64,000 bases of DNA from Haloarchaeobius sp. HME9146 (GCF_025399835.1 NZ_JAODVR010000001.1:2232001-2296000); one strand, 5' to 3'; shown: positions 45,807-54,942, numbered from the stretch's first letter. Notes: generated by a model from the sequence alone, not told the origin. Numbers and translations: made by a program.

Positions 45807-45824
45807 GAAGTGACGGTTCAGTGA

Positions 45825-46598
45825 ATGCGACGGCCACCACTTCCCTTCGCTGCAGTCCTTCGTCGCCCGCTCTTGCGCCGGATGCTCCGGCCGGTCGCCG
45901 CCTTCGTCGCGGTCGTCTTCCTCGGGGTCACCGGGTTCGGTACACTGGGTGGCGTCGGCGTCGTCGACGCGCTGTTCTGGCTCCTCGACCCGTCGAGCAT
46001 CGAACTCTACTTCATGCAACACGATGGGCCGGCACAGGCTGTCAAACTGTACGCCGTCGTTGTGGTCTCCGCGCTCATCGTCGTCGGACTCTGGATCGGC
46101 GAGACGTTCCTCTCGGCCGCGTTCGGCGGGCAGATGCGAGACGAACTCCAGCAGTTACAGATGGAGCGTAGCATCGACGCACTCGAGGACCACGTCGTCG
46201 TCTGCGGGTACGGGACGTTCGGGAAGACGGTCGCGGCCAGTCTGACCGAGGGCGAGCGCGAGGTGGTCGTGGTCGAATCGCAAGACGAGCAAGCCCGACT
46301 GGCGAGAGACGACGGGTTCCTCACGATCGAGGGCGACGCCCGCCACGAGGCGACACTCCGCGACGCTGGCATCGAGCGAGCCGAAAGCGCCATCGGGGCC
46401 ATCGACGACTCGCACGTCAACGTCCAGATCGTCATCACGGCGAGCGACCTCGCCCCGTCGGTCGACCTGGTGGTCCGGGTTGGCGACCGGATGGACGAAC
46501 CGCTCGCCCGGCGGGCGGGTGCGGACGAGGTCATCATCCCCGAGGTCGTCAGCGGGAAGCAGGTCGGGGTCCTGCTGGCGGGACCCGACGCCGACTGA
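45825..46598 (+). CDS. RCK/TrkA-N protein with degenerate two-helix pore domain
   Basis: This 257-aa protein has two membrane helices (~20-40 and ~75-97) framing a pore-like loop, then a TrkA-N/RCK Rossmann domain (VVVCGYGTFGKTVAASLTEG, IEGDARHEATLRDAGIERA). In K+ channels the loop holds TVGYGD; here it reads ALFWLLDPSSIELYF with no filter. It may be a non-K+ channel, a regulatory subunit or an inactive paralogue. The RCK nucleotide-binding glycines are intact. Confidence 0.85.
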   Translation: MRRPPLPFAAVLRRPLLRRMLRPVAAFVAVVFLGVTGFGTLGGVGVVDALFWLLDPSSIELYFMQHDGPAQAVKLYAVVVVSALIVVGLWIGETFLSAAFGGQMRDELQQLQMERSIDALEDHVVVCGYGTFGKTVAASLTEGEREVVVVESQDEQARLARDDGFLTIEGDARHEATLRDAGIERAESAIGAIDDSHVNVQIVITASDLAPSVDLVVRVGDRMDEPLARRAGADEVIIPEVVSGKQVGVLLAGPDAD

Positions 46599-46661
46599 CC
46601 GACAGCGTCGGTCTGGCCTCGCAACGCAAGAGTAACCCCGGTGGCGGTCGTCGTCCCGACC

Positions 46662-47825
46662 ATGACAGACGAGGACTTCCGCATCGAGACGCGCTCGATC
46701 CACGCTGGCCAGGAACCTGACGAGGAGACGGGGGCACTCATGACGCCCATCTACGCGAACTCCACCTACAAGCAGGACGGTCCGGGCGAGCACCGCGGCT
46801 ACGAGTACTCCCGCACTGGAAACCCGACGCGGACCGACCTCGAAGCCAACCTCGCCAGCCTCGAATCCGGCGAGTACGGGCGTTGTTTCTCCTCCGGCAT
46901 GGGCGCTATCAACACCGTCCTCAACCTGCTCGAAGCGGGCGACCACGTCGTCACCGGCGAGGACGTCTACGGCGGCACCCACCGCATCTTCACCCAGGTG
47001 TACGAGCAGTACGACCTGGAGTTCTCGTTCGTGGATATGACCGACCTCGACGCCATCGCGGACGCCATGCAGGAGAACACGGAACTCCTCTGGCTGGAGA
47101 CCCCCACGAACCCGCTCATGTCCATCGTCGACATCGAGGCCGCGGCCGAGGTCGCCCACGACAACGACGCCCTCTGTGCTATCGACAACACGTTCGCGAC
47201 TCCGTACCTCCAGCGCCCCCTCGAACTCGGGGCCGACATCGTGAGCCACTCGCTCACCAAGTACCTCGGCGGCCACTCCGACGTGGTCGGCGGCGCACTC
47301 ATCACCGACGACGAGGACCTCGACGAGCGAATCGGCTTCTACCAGAACTCGGTGGGCGCGACGCCCGGCCCGCACGACTGCTTCCTGGTCCTTCGCGGGA
47401 CCAAGACGCTCCCAGTCCGGATGGACCGCCACTGTGACAACGCCCGCGACATCGCCGCGTGGCTCGACGACCACCCTGCCGTCTCCGAGGTGTTCTACCC
47501 CGGACTCGAGGACCACCCCGGCCACGACATCGCCGCCGAGCAGATGGACGACTTCGGTGGGATGCTCAGCTTCGAGGTCGACGGCACGCTCGAACAGGCC
47601 AGCACCGTCGTCTCCGAGACGCAGGTGTTCACCCTCGCAGAGTCCCTCGGTGGCGTCGAGAGCCTCATCGAGCAGCCGGCCGCGATGACCCACGCCGCCA
47701 TCCCGCGCGAGGAGCGCCTCGAAGCAGGGCTCACCGACGGGCTCATCCGCGTCTCCGTGGGCATCGAGCACGTCGACGACCTCACGGCCGACCTGGACCA
47801 GGCGTTCGACGCGGCCGGGCTGTAG
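46662..47825 (+). CDS. Cystathionine gamma-synthase / gamma-lyase family enzyme
   Basis: This 387-aa PLP enzyme of trans-sulfuration has ETRSIHAGQEPDEETGALMT and YSRTGNPTRTDLEANLA. The PLP lysine lies in VSHSLTKYLGGHSDVVGGAL. ETQVFTLAESLGGVESLIE and RVSVGIEHVDDLTADLDQA also match the family. Synthase and lyase cannot be separated by motif. The ATG at 46662 is preferred to the upstream in-frame GTG. It could supply homocysteine to the MetE pair elsewhere in the window. Confidence 0.93.
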   Translation: MTDEDFRIETRSIHAGQEPDEETGALMTPIYANSTYKQDGPGEHRGYEYSRTGNPTRTDLEANLASLESGEYGRCFSSGMGAINTVLNLLEAGDHVVTGEDVYGGTHRIFTQVYEQYDLEFSFVDMTDLDAIADAMQENTELLWLETPTNPLMSIVDIEAAAEVAHDNDALCAIDNTFATPYLQRPLELGADIVSHSLTKYLGGHSDVVGGALITDDEDLDERIGFYQNSVGATPGPHDCFLVLRGTKTLPVRMDRHCDNARDIAAWLDDHPAVSEVFYPGLEDHPGHDIAAEQMDDFGGMLSFEVDGTLEQASTVVSETQVFTLAESLGGVESLIEQPAAMTHAAIPREERLEAGLTDGLIRVSVGIEHVDDLTADLDQAFDAAGL

Positions 47826-47879
47826 CCCGAACCCACTGACGCCGCAATCGTTTTTCTCCCGGGAACCACACCTTGTGAC

Positions 47880-48563
47880 ATGACACCAGATGGCATCCAC
47901 CCGCTCGCACTGGAGTTCAGCGTCGGCGGCCGTGACCTCACGATTCACCCGACCGCGGTCGAGACCGACCACGGCGTCCTGCTCGTCGACGTGGGGCTCC
48001 CCGGCGCGACAGACCAGATTCGCGCCCAACTCGACGAGGTCGGAATCGCCCTCGACGACGTGTCCATGGTCCTGCTCACCCACCACGACGGCGACCACGC
48101 GGGGGGCCTCGCAGAACTGGAAGCCGAGACCGACCTCATCGTCGTCGCCCACGAGGACGAGGCGCCATTCATCGACGGCCGCGAATGGCCAGTCAAGACC
48201 CCTGAAGACGGCGACCGCTACCCGCCGGTCCCGGTCGACCTCGAACTCGTCGGCGGTGAGACGTTCCGGACCGCCGCCGGGCCGATGCAGGTCGTCGCGA
48301 CGCCCGGACACACGCCCGGGCACAGCTCGCTGTACTTCCCCGACCAGCGGTTCCTGCTCGCAGGCGACGCCCTGAACAACGACGACGGGTTCACCGGTCC
48401 GAAGCCGCAGTACACGCAGGATATGGAGACGGCAATCGAGTCGGTGGGCCGGCTCGCCGAACTCGCGGTCGACACGACGCACTGTCACCACGGTGGCACC
48501 GCCGACGCCGGCACCGCCGCTATCGCGGAGCTGTACGAGTCGCTATCGGAGTCTCGCCAGTGA
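47880..48563 (+). CDS. MBL-fold metallo-hydrolase
   Basis: This 227-aa metallo-beta-lactamase-fold protein has the zinc motif THHDGDHAGG, then ATPGHTPGHSSLYFPDQRF, LLAGDAL and the last ligand region CHHGG. The family includes glyoxalase II-like and lactonase-like enzymes; the substrate is not known. It starts 54 bases after the cystathionine enzyme. Confidence 0.9.
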   Translation: MTPDGIHPLALEFSVGGRDLTIHPTAVETDHGVLLVDVGLPGATDQIRAQLDEVGIALDDVSMVLLTHHDGDHAGGLAELEAETDLIVVAHEDEAPFIDGREWPVKTPEDGDRYPPVPVDLELVGGETFRTAAGPMQVVATPGHTPGHSSLYFPDQRFLLAGDALNNDDGFTGPKPQYTQDMETAIESVGRLAELAVDTTHCHHGGTADAGTAAIAELYESLSESRQ

Positions 48564-48595
48564 GGAATCGGAAACGCAGGAGTGGTTCGGCCAGC

Positions 48596-48862
48596 TCAGA
48601 TGCGGCCGACGTTCTCGACAGCGACGGACTCGACGCCTTCGACGTCCGCGAAGGCCTCTTCGACGGCTTCCGTGCCACCCGCGTCGTCGGGAACGATGAC
48701 GGTCGGGTACAGGGCGACGAGACCGAAGGCGACGTCGTCACGCTCGACGCCGTTGATCTTCGCACCCTCGGGGAGCGAGCTCTCCAGACGCTCCTGGAGC
48801 GCGTCGAGGTCGATGTCGGGGCTGTTCGGCATTACCTTCATCTTGGCGGCGACTTTCCCCAT
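48596..48862 (-). CDS. ef1b: Translation elongation factor aEF-1 beta
   Basis: This 88-aa protein is the GDP/GTP exchange factor of aEF-1alpha. It has the ferredoxin-like fold sequence [37 protein letters not shown] and C-terminal [15 protein letters not shown]. The start at 48862 lies 2 bases after the stop of the zinc protein, with which it forms a conserved haloarchaeal pair. Confidence 0.95.
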   Translation of the reverse strand: MGKVAAKMKVMPNSPDIDLDALQERLESSLPEGAKINGVERDDVAFGLVALYPTVIVPDDAGGTEAVEEAFADVEGVESVAVENVGRI

Positions 48863-48864
48863 TG

Positions 48865-49044
48865 TTACGGCCCCTCGAACGTGCACTTCGGACAGTTGTA
48901 CAGGTTGCTCTGCTTGCGGCACTTCGCGCATCGGTAGATCTGTGTCCCACAGTCGGGGCACTTGAACGCAGCCGCGTTCGTCCCGGAGATGTTGATCCCA
49001 CAGGAGACGCACTTGCGTCGGGTACGCTGTTCGGATTCGCTCAT
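48865..49044 (-). CDS. Two-finger zinc micro-protein (HVO_2753-like)
   Basis: This 59-aa protein has four CxxC units: CVSCG, CPDCG, CAKCR and CPKCT, enough for two zinc sites. Length, motif order and position before aEF-1beta match the Haloferax volcanii protein HVO_2753, linked to swarming and biofilm formation there. The start is at ATG 49044. Confidence 0.92.
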   Translation of the reverse strand: MSESEQRTRRKCVSCGINISGTNAAAFKCPDCGTQIYRCAKCRKQSNLYNCPKCTFEGP

Positions 49045-49088
49045 ACCGTTGGTTTCCGTCCGGGCGGTTTTAACGATTGTCTTTCGGG

Positions 49089-50297
49089 TCACGCAGCGAG
49101 GGGCACGAGCAACACCCCCATGCAGTACACCCGCCGGGTCCCGAGCCGCGGTGGGACACAGCCTATCGCGGTCGCGACGACGAACACGAGCACGCCCACG
49201 GTCCCCGCGAACAGCCACGAGAGCCCCGAGAGAAGCCCGAGCGCGGCCACCGAGAGCCGCTGCGGGTCGAGTCGGCCCACCACGTCGAGGTAGCGGTCAC
49301 CGACGGTCAGGACGAGCCCGGTCGCGACCGCGCCCGCGAGCACGACGACCAGCAGTGCGGTGGCGAGCGCGGGCACCCCACCGACGCTGTCGACCGCGAC
49401 GAGCACCCCGGTCCGGGGCGTCCCGAGGGCGACGAGCGCGAAGAGCGCGAAGACCGAGTTCGCCGTGTTCACGCCACTGGTGGCGACCACGTACCCGCGG
49501 TCACCGGCGTCCCCGGGAAGGACTGCGAGGGCCGCGGTGGCTGCGATGGCACTGGACACCCCGGGCAGGTAGCCGACCGCGCCGCCCGCGAGCGCACCGG
49601 CACCGGTCGCTAGCGCCACCGAGCGGGGCGCGAGGAGTAGCCCGGTTCCGTCCTGGGGCGGGATGCCACCTCCCTCGAGCGCATCGAGCAGCACCGGCGC
49701 GCCGAATAGCCCCGCGAACAGGGGCGTCAGGATACTCGTCGGGAGCGGGGCGGCGGGTTCCAGCGGGAGTGTCACGATGCCGAGTCCGCCCGCCAGGGCG
49801 AGCACGACGAGCCCACCTGCTCGCGCGCGCCAGGTCCGCTCGGTCGCCAGTGTGAGTGCCACCACCGCCACCAGGACGAGCGAGAGGTGTGCCCGGATGG
49901 TCGGATAGGCCGCCGTCATCGCAGCCGTCGCCGGCACCGCGACGGGCACCGACACGACCAGCGCGCCGGCACTCCCCAGCACCGACAACCGGAGGGCCTC
50001 ACGCCCCCTGCCAGCGAGCACCAGTTTGTGCCCCGGCAGTGCCGAGGCCGCCATCGCCGCATCGGGAACCCCGAGCGCCAGCGCCGGCACCGCGTCGAGG
50101 AAGGTGTGCGTGACACCTGCCGCGAGCATCGCACCGACCACGACCGACGGCGGAGCCGGGACGGCCGGGGCCACCGCGGCGAGCAACAGCGCGAAGTTGT
50201 TCGCGTGGAGCCCCGGTGTGAGCCCGCTCGCCGTCCCCAGAGCGATACCCGCGAGTACCGACGCCAGCAGGACCAGGTCGGACTCGAGGGGGAGCAT
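49089..50297 (-). CDS. TctA-like (DUF112) membrane permease
   Basis: This 402-aa very hydrophobic protein has about ten membrane segments and the TctA-type duplicated Gly/Pro-rich motifs GTASGLTPGLHANNFA and GGAVGYLPGVSSAIAATAAL. The bacterial homologue TctA carries citrate or other carboxylates with TctB and a binding protein. No partners are seen here, so transport and substrate are uncertain. TATA-based leaderless start at 50297. Confidence 0.85.
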   Translation of the reverse strand: MLPLESDLVLLASVLAGIALGTASGLTPGLHANNFALLLAAVAPAVPAPPSVVVGAMLAAGVTHTFLDAVPALALGVPDAAMAASALPGHKLVLAGRGREALRLSVLGSAGALVVSVPVAVPATAAMTAAYPTIRAHLSLVLVAVVALTLATERTWRARAGGLVVLALAGGLGIVTLPLEPAAPLPTSILTPLFAGLFGAPVLLDALEGGGIPPQDGTGLLLAPRSVALATGAGALAGGAVGYLPGVSSAIAATAALAVLPGDAGDRGYVVATSGVNTANSVFALFALVALGTPRTGVLVAVDSVGGVPALATALLVVVLAGAVATGLVLTVGDRYLDVVGRLDPQRLSVAALGLLSGLSWLFAGTVGVLVFVVATAIGCVPPRLGTRRVYCMGVLLVPLAA

Positions 50298-50319
50298 CGC
50301 CGACTCTGGCCGCGGGCTC

Positions 50320-50330
50320 GTATATAAACT
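50320..50330 (-). promoter_or_regulatory. TATA box of the TctA-like gene
   Basis: On the minus strand AGTTTATATAC lies 23-33 bases before ATG 50297, consistent with a leaderless transcript. Confidence 0.65.
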
Positions 50331-50425
50331 ACTGCGTCGGTAGCGATGCCACTCGGGACGGTGTCGCTACTCCGCGACTGGTTCGAAAGAATATGCGGTC
50401 TGTCGTGTGACGTTCGTGAGCGAGT

Positions 50426-50770
50426 TCAGCCGAAGAGGTTGCCCAGGCCCTCGCCCGAGGCTTCCTCTTCCTCGTCGTCGTCTTCGTCTTCCGTCGTGTC
50501 CGGCACGTCGGAGACTTCCTCTTCCTCGCTCTCGTCGTCGCCACCCTCGTCGGCACTGGAGGCACCGCCAGCGGCTGCGCCGCCCGCGGGGACGGCAGCG
50601 GCCTCTGCGACGGCCTCCTCGATGTCGACGTCCTCGAGTGCGGCGACAAGCGCCTTCACACGGGACTCCTCCACGTCGACGCCAGCGGCGTCGAGCACGG
50701 CGGTCAGGTTGTCTTCGTTGATCTCCTCGCCCGATTCGTTCAGGATGAGTGCTGCGTAAACGTACTCCAT
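50426..50770 (-). CDS. rpl12: 50S ribosomal protein L12 (P1)
   Basis: This 114-aa acidic stalk protein has the N-terminal dimer domain [20 protein letters not shown], an Ala/Gly-rich hinge and the factor-binding C-terminus ending GLGNLFG. Dimers bind L10. It is last in the L1-L10-L12 operon, 5 bases after rpl10. Confidence 0.97.
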   Translation of the reverse strand: MEYVYAALILNESGEEINEDNLTAVLDAAGVDVEESRVKALVAALEDVDIEEAVAEAAAVPAGGAAAGGASSADEGGDDESEEEEVSDVPDTTEDEDDDEEEEASGEGLGNLFG

Positions 50771-50775
50771 TGTTG

Positions 50776-51831
50776 TTATCCGAACATGTTGCCGAGACCG
50801 GCTGCACCGTCGTCGTCGTCGCCGTCGTCGTCGTCTTCCTCGTCGGCGGCGTCGGCTTCGGTGTCCGTCTCGGTCGTGTCTTGGTCGTCAGTCGATTCGT
50901 CTTCGTCGGCCTCCTCGGCGGCGGCTGCCGGGGCGGAAGCGCCCTGGAGCTCCTCCGGGAGTGCCTCCTCGTCGTCGATGTTAGCCGCGAGCGCGCGAAG
51001 CTGCGCGTCCGCCTTGCGGATAAGGTCGTCCGCGAGGTCCGGGCTCTCGATCGCTGCGTACAGGCCGAGGCTCTTGGCTTCGCCCGTCGCCTTCGCGATG
51101 AGGGTGGATGCCGTCTGAGCCGTCGGGTACACCGCGTTCACGGACAGGTTCCGTGCACGAGCGGCCGCGGTCTGGACGTCGCTGCGGTAGGCGTCCACGT
51201 CGATGTCGAGGTCTGCGGGGTCGAACACCACGCCGTCGGAATAGACAGCGCGGAGGTCGAGACCCACTTCCTTCGGCTCGATGCCGAGTTCGCTCAGGAC
51301 GTTGGAGAGCTGTTCGGAAACTTCCTCTCCAGCGCTGAGGACGTTGGAGTCCTCGGTGACGTGGATGGAGCCATCCATGATGCGAGCTGCTGCACCGACT
51401 TGCTGGAGCTCGCCGACGAACGGACCCGGGTCGACACCGGTGTCGCCTTCCGGAATGACGATGTCATTCGGGGCGACCTCCCCGGCGTTGATGGGTGCGG
51501 GCGTCTTCGACTCCTCCAGGATCTTGAACAGTGCGAACGGGTTGTCGTCGGTCCCGATGAGGCCGACCTGGCCTTCGATGTGCTCGGTGAGCACCTCGAT
51601 GCCGTCGTCGACGTCGTCGAGTGCACGCGTCAGCAGCGTGTTCCGACTCATTCGCAGCTGCGTGTCAGGGTAGAGGTCCGCACGCATGGCCTGCAGCTGG
51701 CGGCTCGGAATGCCAGCCACGTTGACGATGCCGACGGACTCATAGGACTCGATGATCTCTACGAGTTCGGCGACCTCGTCTTTCTTCCACTGCGGAAGGT
51801 TCTCGGTCTTGCGTTCGGCTTCTGCGCTCAT
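50776..51831 (-). CDS. rpl10: 50S ribosomal protein L10 (P0)
   Basis: This 351-aa archaeal P0-type stalk base starts with [20 protein letters not shown] and [16 protein letters not shown], which bind 23S rRNA. The middle has archaeal insertion sequence, and the helical spine anchors L12 dimers. The acidic tail ends GLGNMFG, matching the end of L12. The start overlaps the rpl1 stop by 1 base. Confidence 0.97.
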   Translation of the reverse strand: MSAEAERKTENLPQWKKDEVAELVEIIESYESVGIVNVAGIPSRQLQAMRADLYPDTQLRMSRNTLLTRALDDVDDGIEVLTEHIEGQVGLIGTDDNPFALFKILEESKTPAPINAGEVAPNDIVIPEGDTGVDPGPFVGELQQVGAAARIMDGSIHVTEDSNVLSAGEEVSEQLSNVLSELGIEPKEVGLDLRAVYSDGVVFDPADLDIDVDAYRSDVQTAAARARNLSVNAVYPTAQTASTLIAKATGEAKSLGLYAAIESPDLADDLIRKADAQLRALAANIDDEEALPEELQGASAPAAAAEEADEDESTDDQDTTETDTEADAADEEDDDDGDDDDGAAGLGNMFG

Positions 51832-52472
51832 CAGGCGTTCACCTCCACCGAGGGGCCCATCGTGGTCTTCACGTAGATGGAGTCCACGTTGAGTGGGCCC
51901 TTCTCGAGGTTCGCGTGCAGGCGACGGATGATGACGTCGATGTTGTCGGCGATGTCGTCCGCACTCATGTCTTCTGCACCGACACGGGTGTGGAACGTGC
52001 GCCGGTCTCGACTCCGGAGCTGCACTGTGTTCTTCATGCGATTCACCGTCTCAACGACGTCTTCGTCAAGGCCGAGCGGGGTCGGCATCTTACCACGAGG
52101 ACCGAGAATCGTACCGAGATGACGAGCGACGTCTTGCATCATGTTCTCCTCTGCGATGAAGAAGTCTGTCTCGTCGGCAAGGTCCTTCGCGTGGTCGTCG
52201 TCGTCGCCCAGATCGGCCAGTTCGTCGCCGCTGAAAACCTCGTCAGCGACGTCTTCCGCTCGAAGGCCGGTTTCGCCTTCGGCGAAGACCACAATTTGGG
52301 TCTCCTGGCCGGTTCCGGACGGCAGGACGACGGACTCGTCGACACGCTGTGACGGATCGTTAAGGTCGAGGTCTCTCAGGTTGATCGCGAGGTCCACCGT
52401 TTCGCGGAAGTTCCGCTCGGGTGCATCCTCGAGAGCTCGAGAGACTGCGTCTACTATGTCCTGGTCTGCCAT
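51831..52472 (-). CDS. rpl1: 50S ribosomal protein L1
   Basis: This 213-aa L1 of the L1 stalk has [20 protein letters not shown] and [20 protein letters not shown]. The C-terminus ends [14 protein letters not shown]1 is an established autoregulator of its own mRNA in archaea. GGAGGTGA lies 2 bases before the ATG. Confidence 0.97.
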   Translation of the reverse strand: MADQDIVDAVSRALEDAPERNFRETVDLAINLRDLDLNDPSQRVDESVVLPSGTGQETQIVVFAEGETGLRAEDVADEVFSGDELADLGDDDDHAKDLADETDFFIAEENMMQDVARHLGTILGPRGKMPTPLGLDEDVVETVNRMKNTVQLRSRDRRTFHTRVGAEDMSADDIADNIDVIIRRLHANLEKGPLNVDSIYVKTTMGPSVEVNA

Positions 52473-52566
52473 CGTTCACCTCCGTAGTACGCGTAGTGCT
52501 TCTACGGGTCAGTGAAACAGGCAAAAGCCTGTCTCGTCCGGACGGTGGCCCAGTGGAAACTTAAAG
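52473..52566 (-). promoter_or_regulatory. Promoter, leader hairpin and Shine-Dalgarno of rpl1 operon
   Basis: On the minus strand a TATA (CTTTAAGT, 52559-52566) is followed by palindrome CGTCCGGACG (52535-52544). A strong hairpin ACAGGC-TTTT-GCCTGT (52517-52532) and GGAGGTGA (52475-52482) come next. The ~60-base leader contrasts with leaderless neighbours and is a candidate L1-binding site. Confidence 0.55.
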
Positions 52567-52690
52567 CCGTCGAAGCGGACGTATACACAGCTCGGGAACC
52601 GGCGGCTACCGCTCACCTGACGGCTGAGACGTGGTACTACGTGTCGTGGGCGACGCGAAAGAAGTCGTGCGTTCGGTTGGTCCGTGTGCC

Positions 52691-53437
52691 TCAGGCCGCG
52701 ACTTCGGCCTCGGGCTCGGGTTCGGTCGGGGCCGCACCGGTGGCGTCCTCGAGGATGGACCGGCTGCCGAGCAGCACCATCCCGAAGCCGACCTTCGCGC
52801 TCAGGTCGAGGACCATGAACGCCGCGGTCTCCCAGTACAGCGGGAGGATGCCGAGGGTCCCCTCGGTCCCGATGAGCCAGACGACGGGGTACAGCAGCCA
52901 GAGGCCCATGATGATGTTGCGCAGCTGGCTGAACAGGGTCTGGACCTGCGTCGATTTCGACTTTGCCTGCTTCGAGAGCGTGCCGACGAGGAAGTACAGC
53001 AACACGAGCAGCGCACCGGAGCTGACGCCCCACCACACGATGCGGTACGCGGGCGTGGTCTCGAGTGCCGCGATGAGGCCGGTCCCGATCATGAACACGT
53101 CGAGGCCGACGAGCGTGAAGATGGTGTTCCGGCTCGCGCCAGCGAGGAGCGCGAGGTCGAGCAGCAACAGCGGCGTGGTGAACAGCCAGTCAGCGTAGCG
53201 TGCCCAGTAGATGGTGAGCTCCTCCCCGCCCGCGGTGACGGTGGTTACCCCGAACCCCGTATACATCAGGAAGTACATCGCCGCGGCGATGGCCGTGATG
53301 AATATGGTAACGATGTAGAACTCCTGCATCTTCTTGTCGGTGACACCCCGCCCTCTGCCGACGAAGTAGAGTGTCCCGATGGTCATCCCGATGGTACCGA
53401 TCAGCAACCAGAGTGATTCCGCTCCGACTTGAGCCAT
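52691..53437 (-). CDS. bop: Bacteriorhodopsin-type light-driven proton pump
   Basis: This 248-aa seven-helix retinal protein conserves all pump residues: R80, D83 (acceptor), T87, D94 (donor), D113, E192, E203 (release pair), D211 and Schiff-base K215, equivalent to R82, D85, T89, D96, D115, E194, E204, D212 and K216 of bacteriorhodopsin. Helix C reads [20 protein letters not shown]. One extra residue lies between the two release glutamates. The gene sits between rpl11 and rpl1 without any retinal-synthesis (brp/blh) or Bat gene nearby. Confidence 0.95.
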   Translation of the reverse strand: MAQVGAESLWLLIGTIGMTIGTLYFVGRGRGVTDKKMQEFYIVTIFITAIAAAMYFLMYTGFGVTTVTAGGEELTIYWARYADWLFTTPLLLLDLALLAGASRNTIFTLVGLDVFMIGTGLIAALETTPAYRIVWWGVSSGALLVLLYFLVGTLSKQAKSKSTQVQTLFSQLRNIIMGLWLLYPVVWLIGTEGTLGILPLYWETAAFMVLDLSAKVGFGMVLLGSRSILEDATGAAPTEPEPEAEVAA

Positions 53438-53464
53438 TACACCCTCCCTATGGAACGTACAGGG

Positions 53465-53484
53465 ATAGCTAACAGTTCGCTAAC
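53465..53484 (-). promoter_or_regulatory. Candidate bop upstream element (direct repeat)
   Basis: GCTAAC occurs at 53468-53473 and 53479-53484, exactly 11 bases apart, upstream of bop. On the bop strand this reads GTTAGCGAACTGTTAGC. The TATA position (~53465) holds only a weak AGCTAT, so an activator is likely needed, as for Bat-controlled bop in Halobacterium. Confidence 0.4.
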
Positions 53485-53638
53485 TGATACGAAATGGGAC
53501 TGTCTCGGGGGATGGTTAGAGAACTCGACAGGAACTCGTCAACGAGGAATCACACGACTGACCAGTGAATTTTTGTCCATGGGCGGTCTCCTGACGACAA
53601 TCCCCACGAGGGTGAGAACACCGGGTGAGAACGGACAG

Positions 53639-54238
53639 ATGGAAGACAATAACGACGCCGTAGACGATTATATCACACATTCGATAGTAAATGGGACCAC
53701 CTACGAACGGCTTCGGGCAAGTCGATACAGCTTCTTCTCGGGACCCCTCCCACGCAAGTTGACTCACCAGGGCGTGATTACCGCCCTGTTGGTAGCTATC
53801 CTGCCGTTGGCCCTCGCGGTCCCGCCGGAACTGGCGTTTCCCCATCCGTCGGTAGCATCGCCGAAGGTCGTCTTGCTCGGGCTGTTCGGGCTGGGCGTCG
53901 AGGTACTGGCTGGCACAGGGCTGGTCGCCGTCGCACTCGTCCGGTTGCGACGCGACAACATCGACGAACGGGCCGCACATCGGCTCCTCAACGTCGAAGA
54001 CGTGGCATCGATGCTCGGACTCGGGACCGGCGGCATCGCGATACTCGTGACGGTGAGCTACTTCGGCGTGGCGACGGTGGCCCCGGACGTGCTTCCGTCG
54101 CTCGAACCGGCACACGGGGGCGGTGCGTTCGCCGCGTCCGGCACCGGCCTCACGGTGACGATGCTCGCCCTGCTGGCGCTCGTTGTCGCGGGGATGCTCA
54201 CACTCACGGGCCGTGCCCTCGCCGGGCGTCTGGACTGA
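53639..54238 (+). CDS. Unknown four-helix membrane protein divergent from bop
   Basis: This 199-aa protein has a polar N-terminus (EDNNDAVDDYITHSIVNGTT) and four membrane segments, including VITALLVAILPLALAVP, VVLLGLFGLGVEVLAGTGLV, IAILVTVSYFGVATVAP and LTVTMLALLALVVAGMLTL. A longer in-frame start exists at 53447 or earlier, so the start is uncertain. No family is recognised. It shares the intergenic region with the rhodopsin gene. Confidence 0.6.
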   Translation: MEDNNDAVDDYITHSIVNGTTYERLRASRYSFFSGPLPRKLTHQGVITALLVAILPLALAVPPELAFPHPSVASPKVVLLGLFGLGVEVLAGTGLVAVALVRLRRDNIDERAAHRLLNVEDVASMLGLGTGGIAILVTVSYFGVATVAPDVLPSLEPAHGGGAFAASGTGLTVTMLALLALVVAGMLTLTGRALAGRLD

Positions 54239-54304
54239 GCGGGTCGTTTCGACGCCGAGCGAGCACCACCGCTGTTCGCTCGGAGAAAGGGGAGAGAACG
54301 TCGC

Positions 54305-54784
54305 TTATTCGTCGGTGAACTGGTCGTCGTACTCGCCGCCGTCGAGACGCTCCTTGAACTCGCGCGGGTTCTCACCTTCGATGGTGACACCCAGCGAGGT
54401 GCAGGTCCCGACGACCTCCTTCGCGGCGTTCTTGAGGTCGTACGAGAGCAGGTCCGTCTGCTTCTGCTTGGCGACCTTCTTGACCTGGTCGACGGTCATG
54501 TTGGCGACGAAGTTCTCCTGGGGTTCACCGCTGCCCGTCTCGAATCCGGCCTCGTCCTTGATGAGTGCGGCCGTCGGCGGGACACCGACCTCGATGGTGA
54601 AGCTGCCGTCGTCCTCGTATTCGACGGTAACCGGGACCTCCATGCCGTCGAACGCGGCGGTCTGTTCGTTGATCTCGCTGACGACTTCCTGCACGTCGAC
54701 AGGTGTCGGACCGAGCTCGGGGCCGAGCGGCGGGCCAGGGTTGGCCTGGCCACCCGGGACGAGCGCTTCGATAGTTCCAGCCAT
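54305..54784 (-). CDS. rpl11: 50S ribosomal protein L11
   Basis: This 159-aa uL11 of the GTPase-associated centre has PGGQANPGPPLGPELGPTPV, VPVTVEYEDDGSFTIEVGVP and a C-terminal rRNA-binding domain (KQKQTDLLSYDLKNAAKEVV). A TATA-like GGTTAAAAAC on the minus strand 24-32 bases upstream suggests its own leaderless transcript, separate from rpl1-rpl10-rpl12. Confidence 0.97.
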   Translation of the reverse strand: MAGTIEALVPGGQANPGPPLGPELGPTPVDVQEVVSEINEQTAAFDGMEVPVTVEYEDDGSFTIEVGVPPTAALIKDEAGFETGSGEPQENFVANMTVDQVKKVAKQKQTDLLSYDLKNAAKEVVGTCTSLGVTIEGENPREFKERLDGGEYDDQFTDE

Positions 54785-54942
54785 ATGTGACAGGTGCCTC
54801 GCGGCGTTTTTAACCCTTACTTTTCGACGGAGACCATGGAATCCTCAGGAGTGGTGTGCCGGTCTCACACGCCACAGGGTGTTTCCTGAGTGGAAAGTCT
54901 TTTGTTGGACCAACTGTTGAGGGAGTGGAAAGGTGATTCTCG

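Noticed and set aside
53429-53638. Start of the bop-divergent membrane protein at 53429 or 53447
   Set aside because: The extra residues show no conserved character and would overlap or abut the bop promoter; the start at 53639 is a compromise and remains uncertain.
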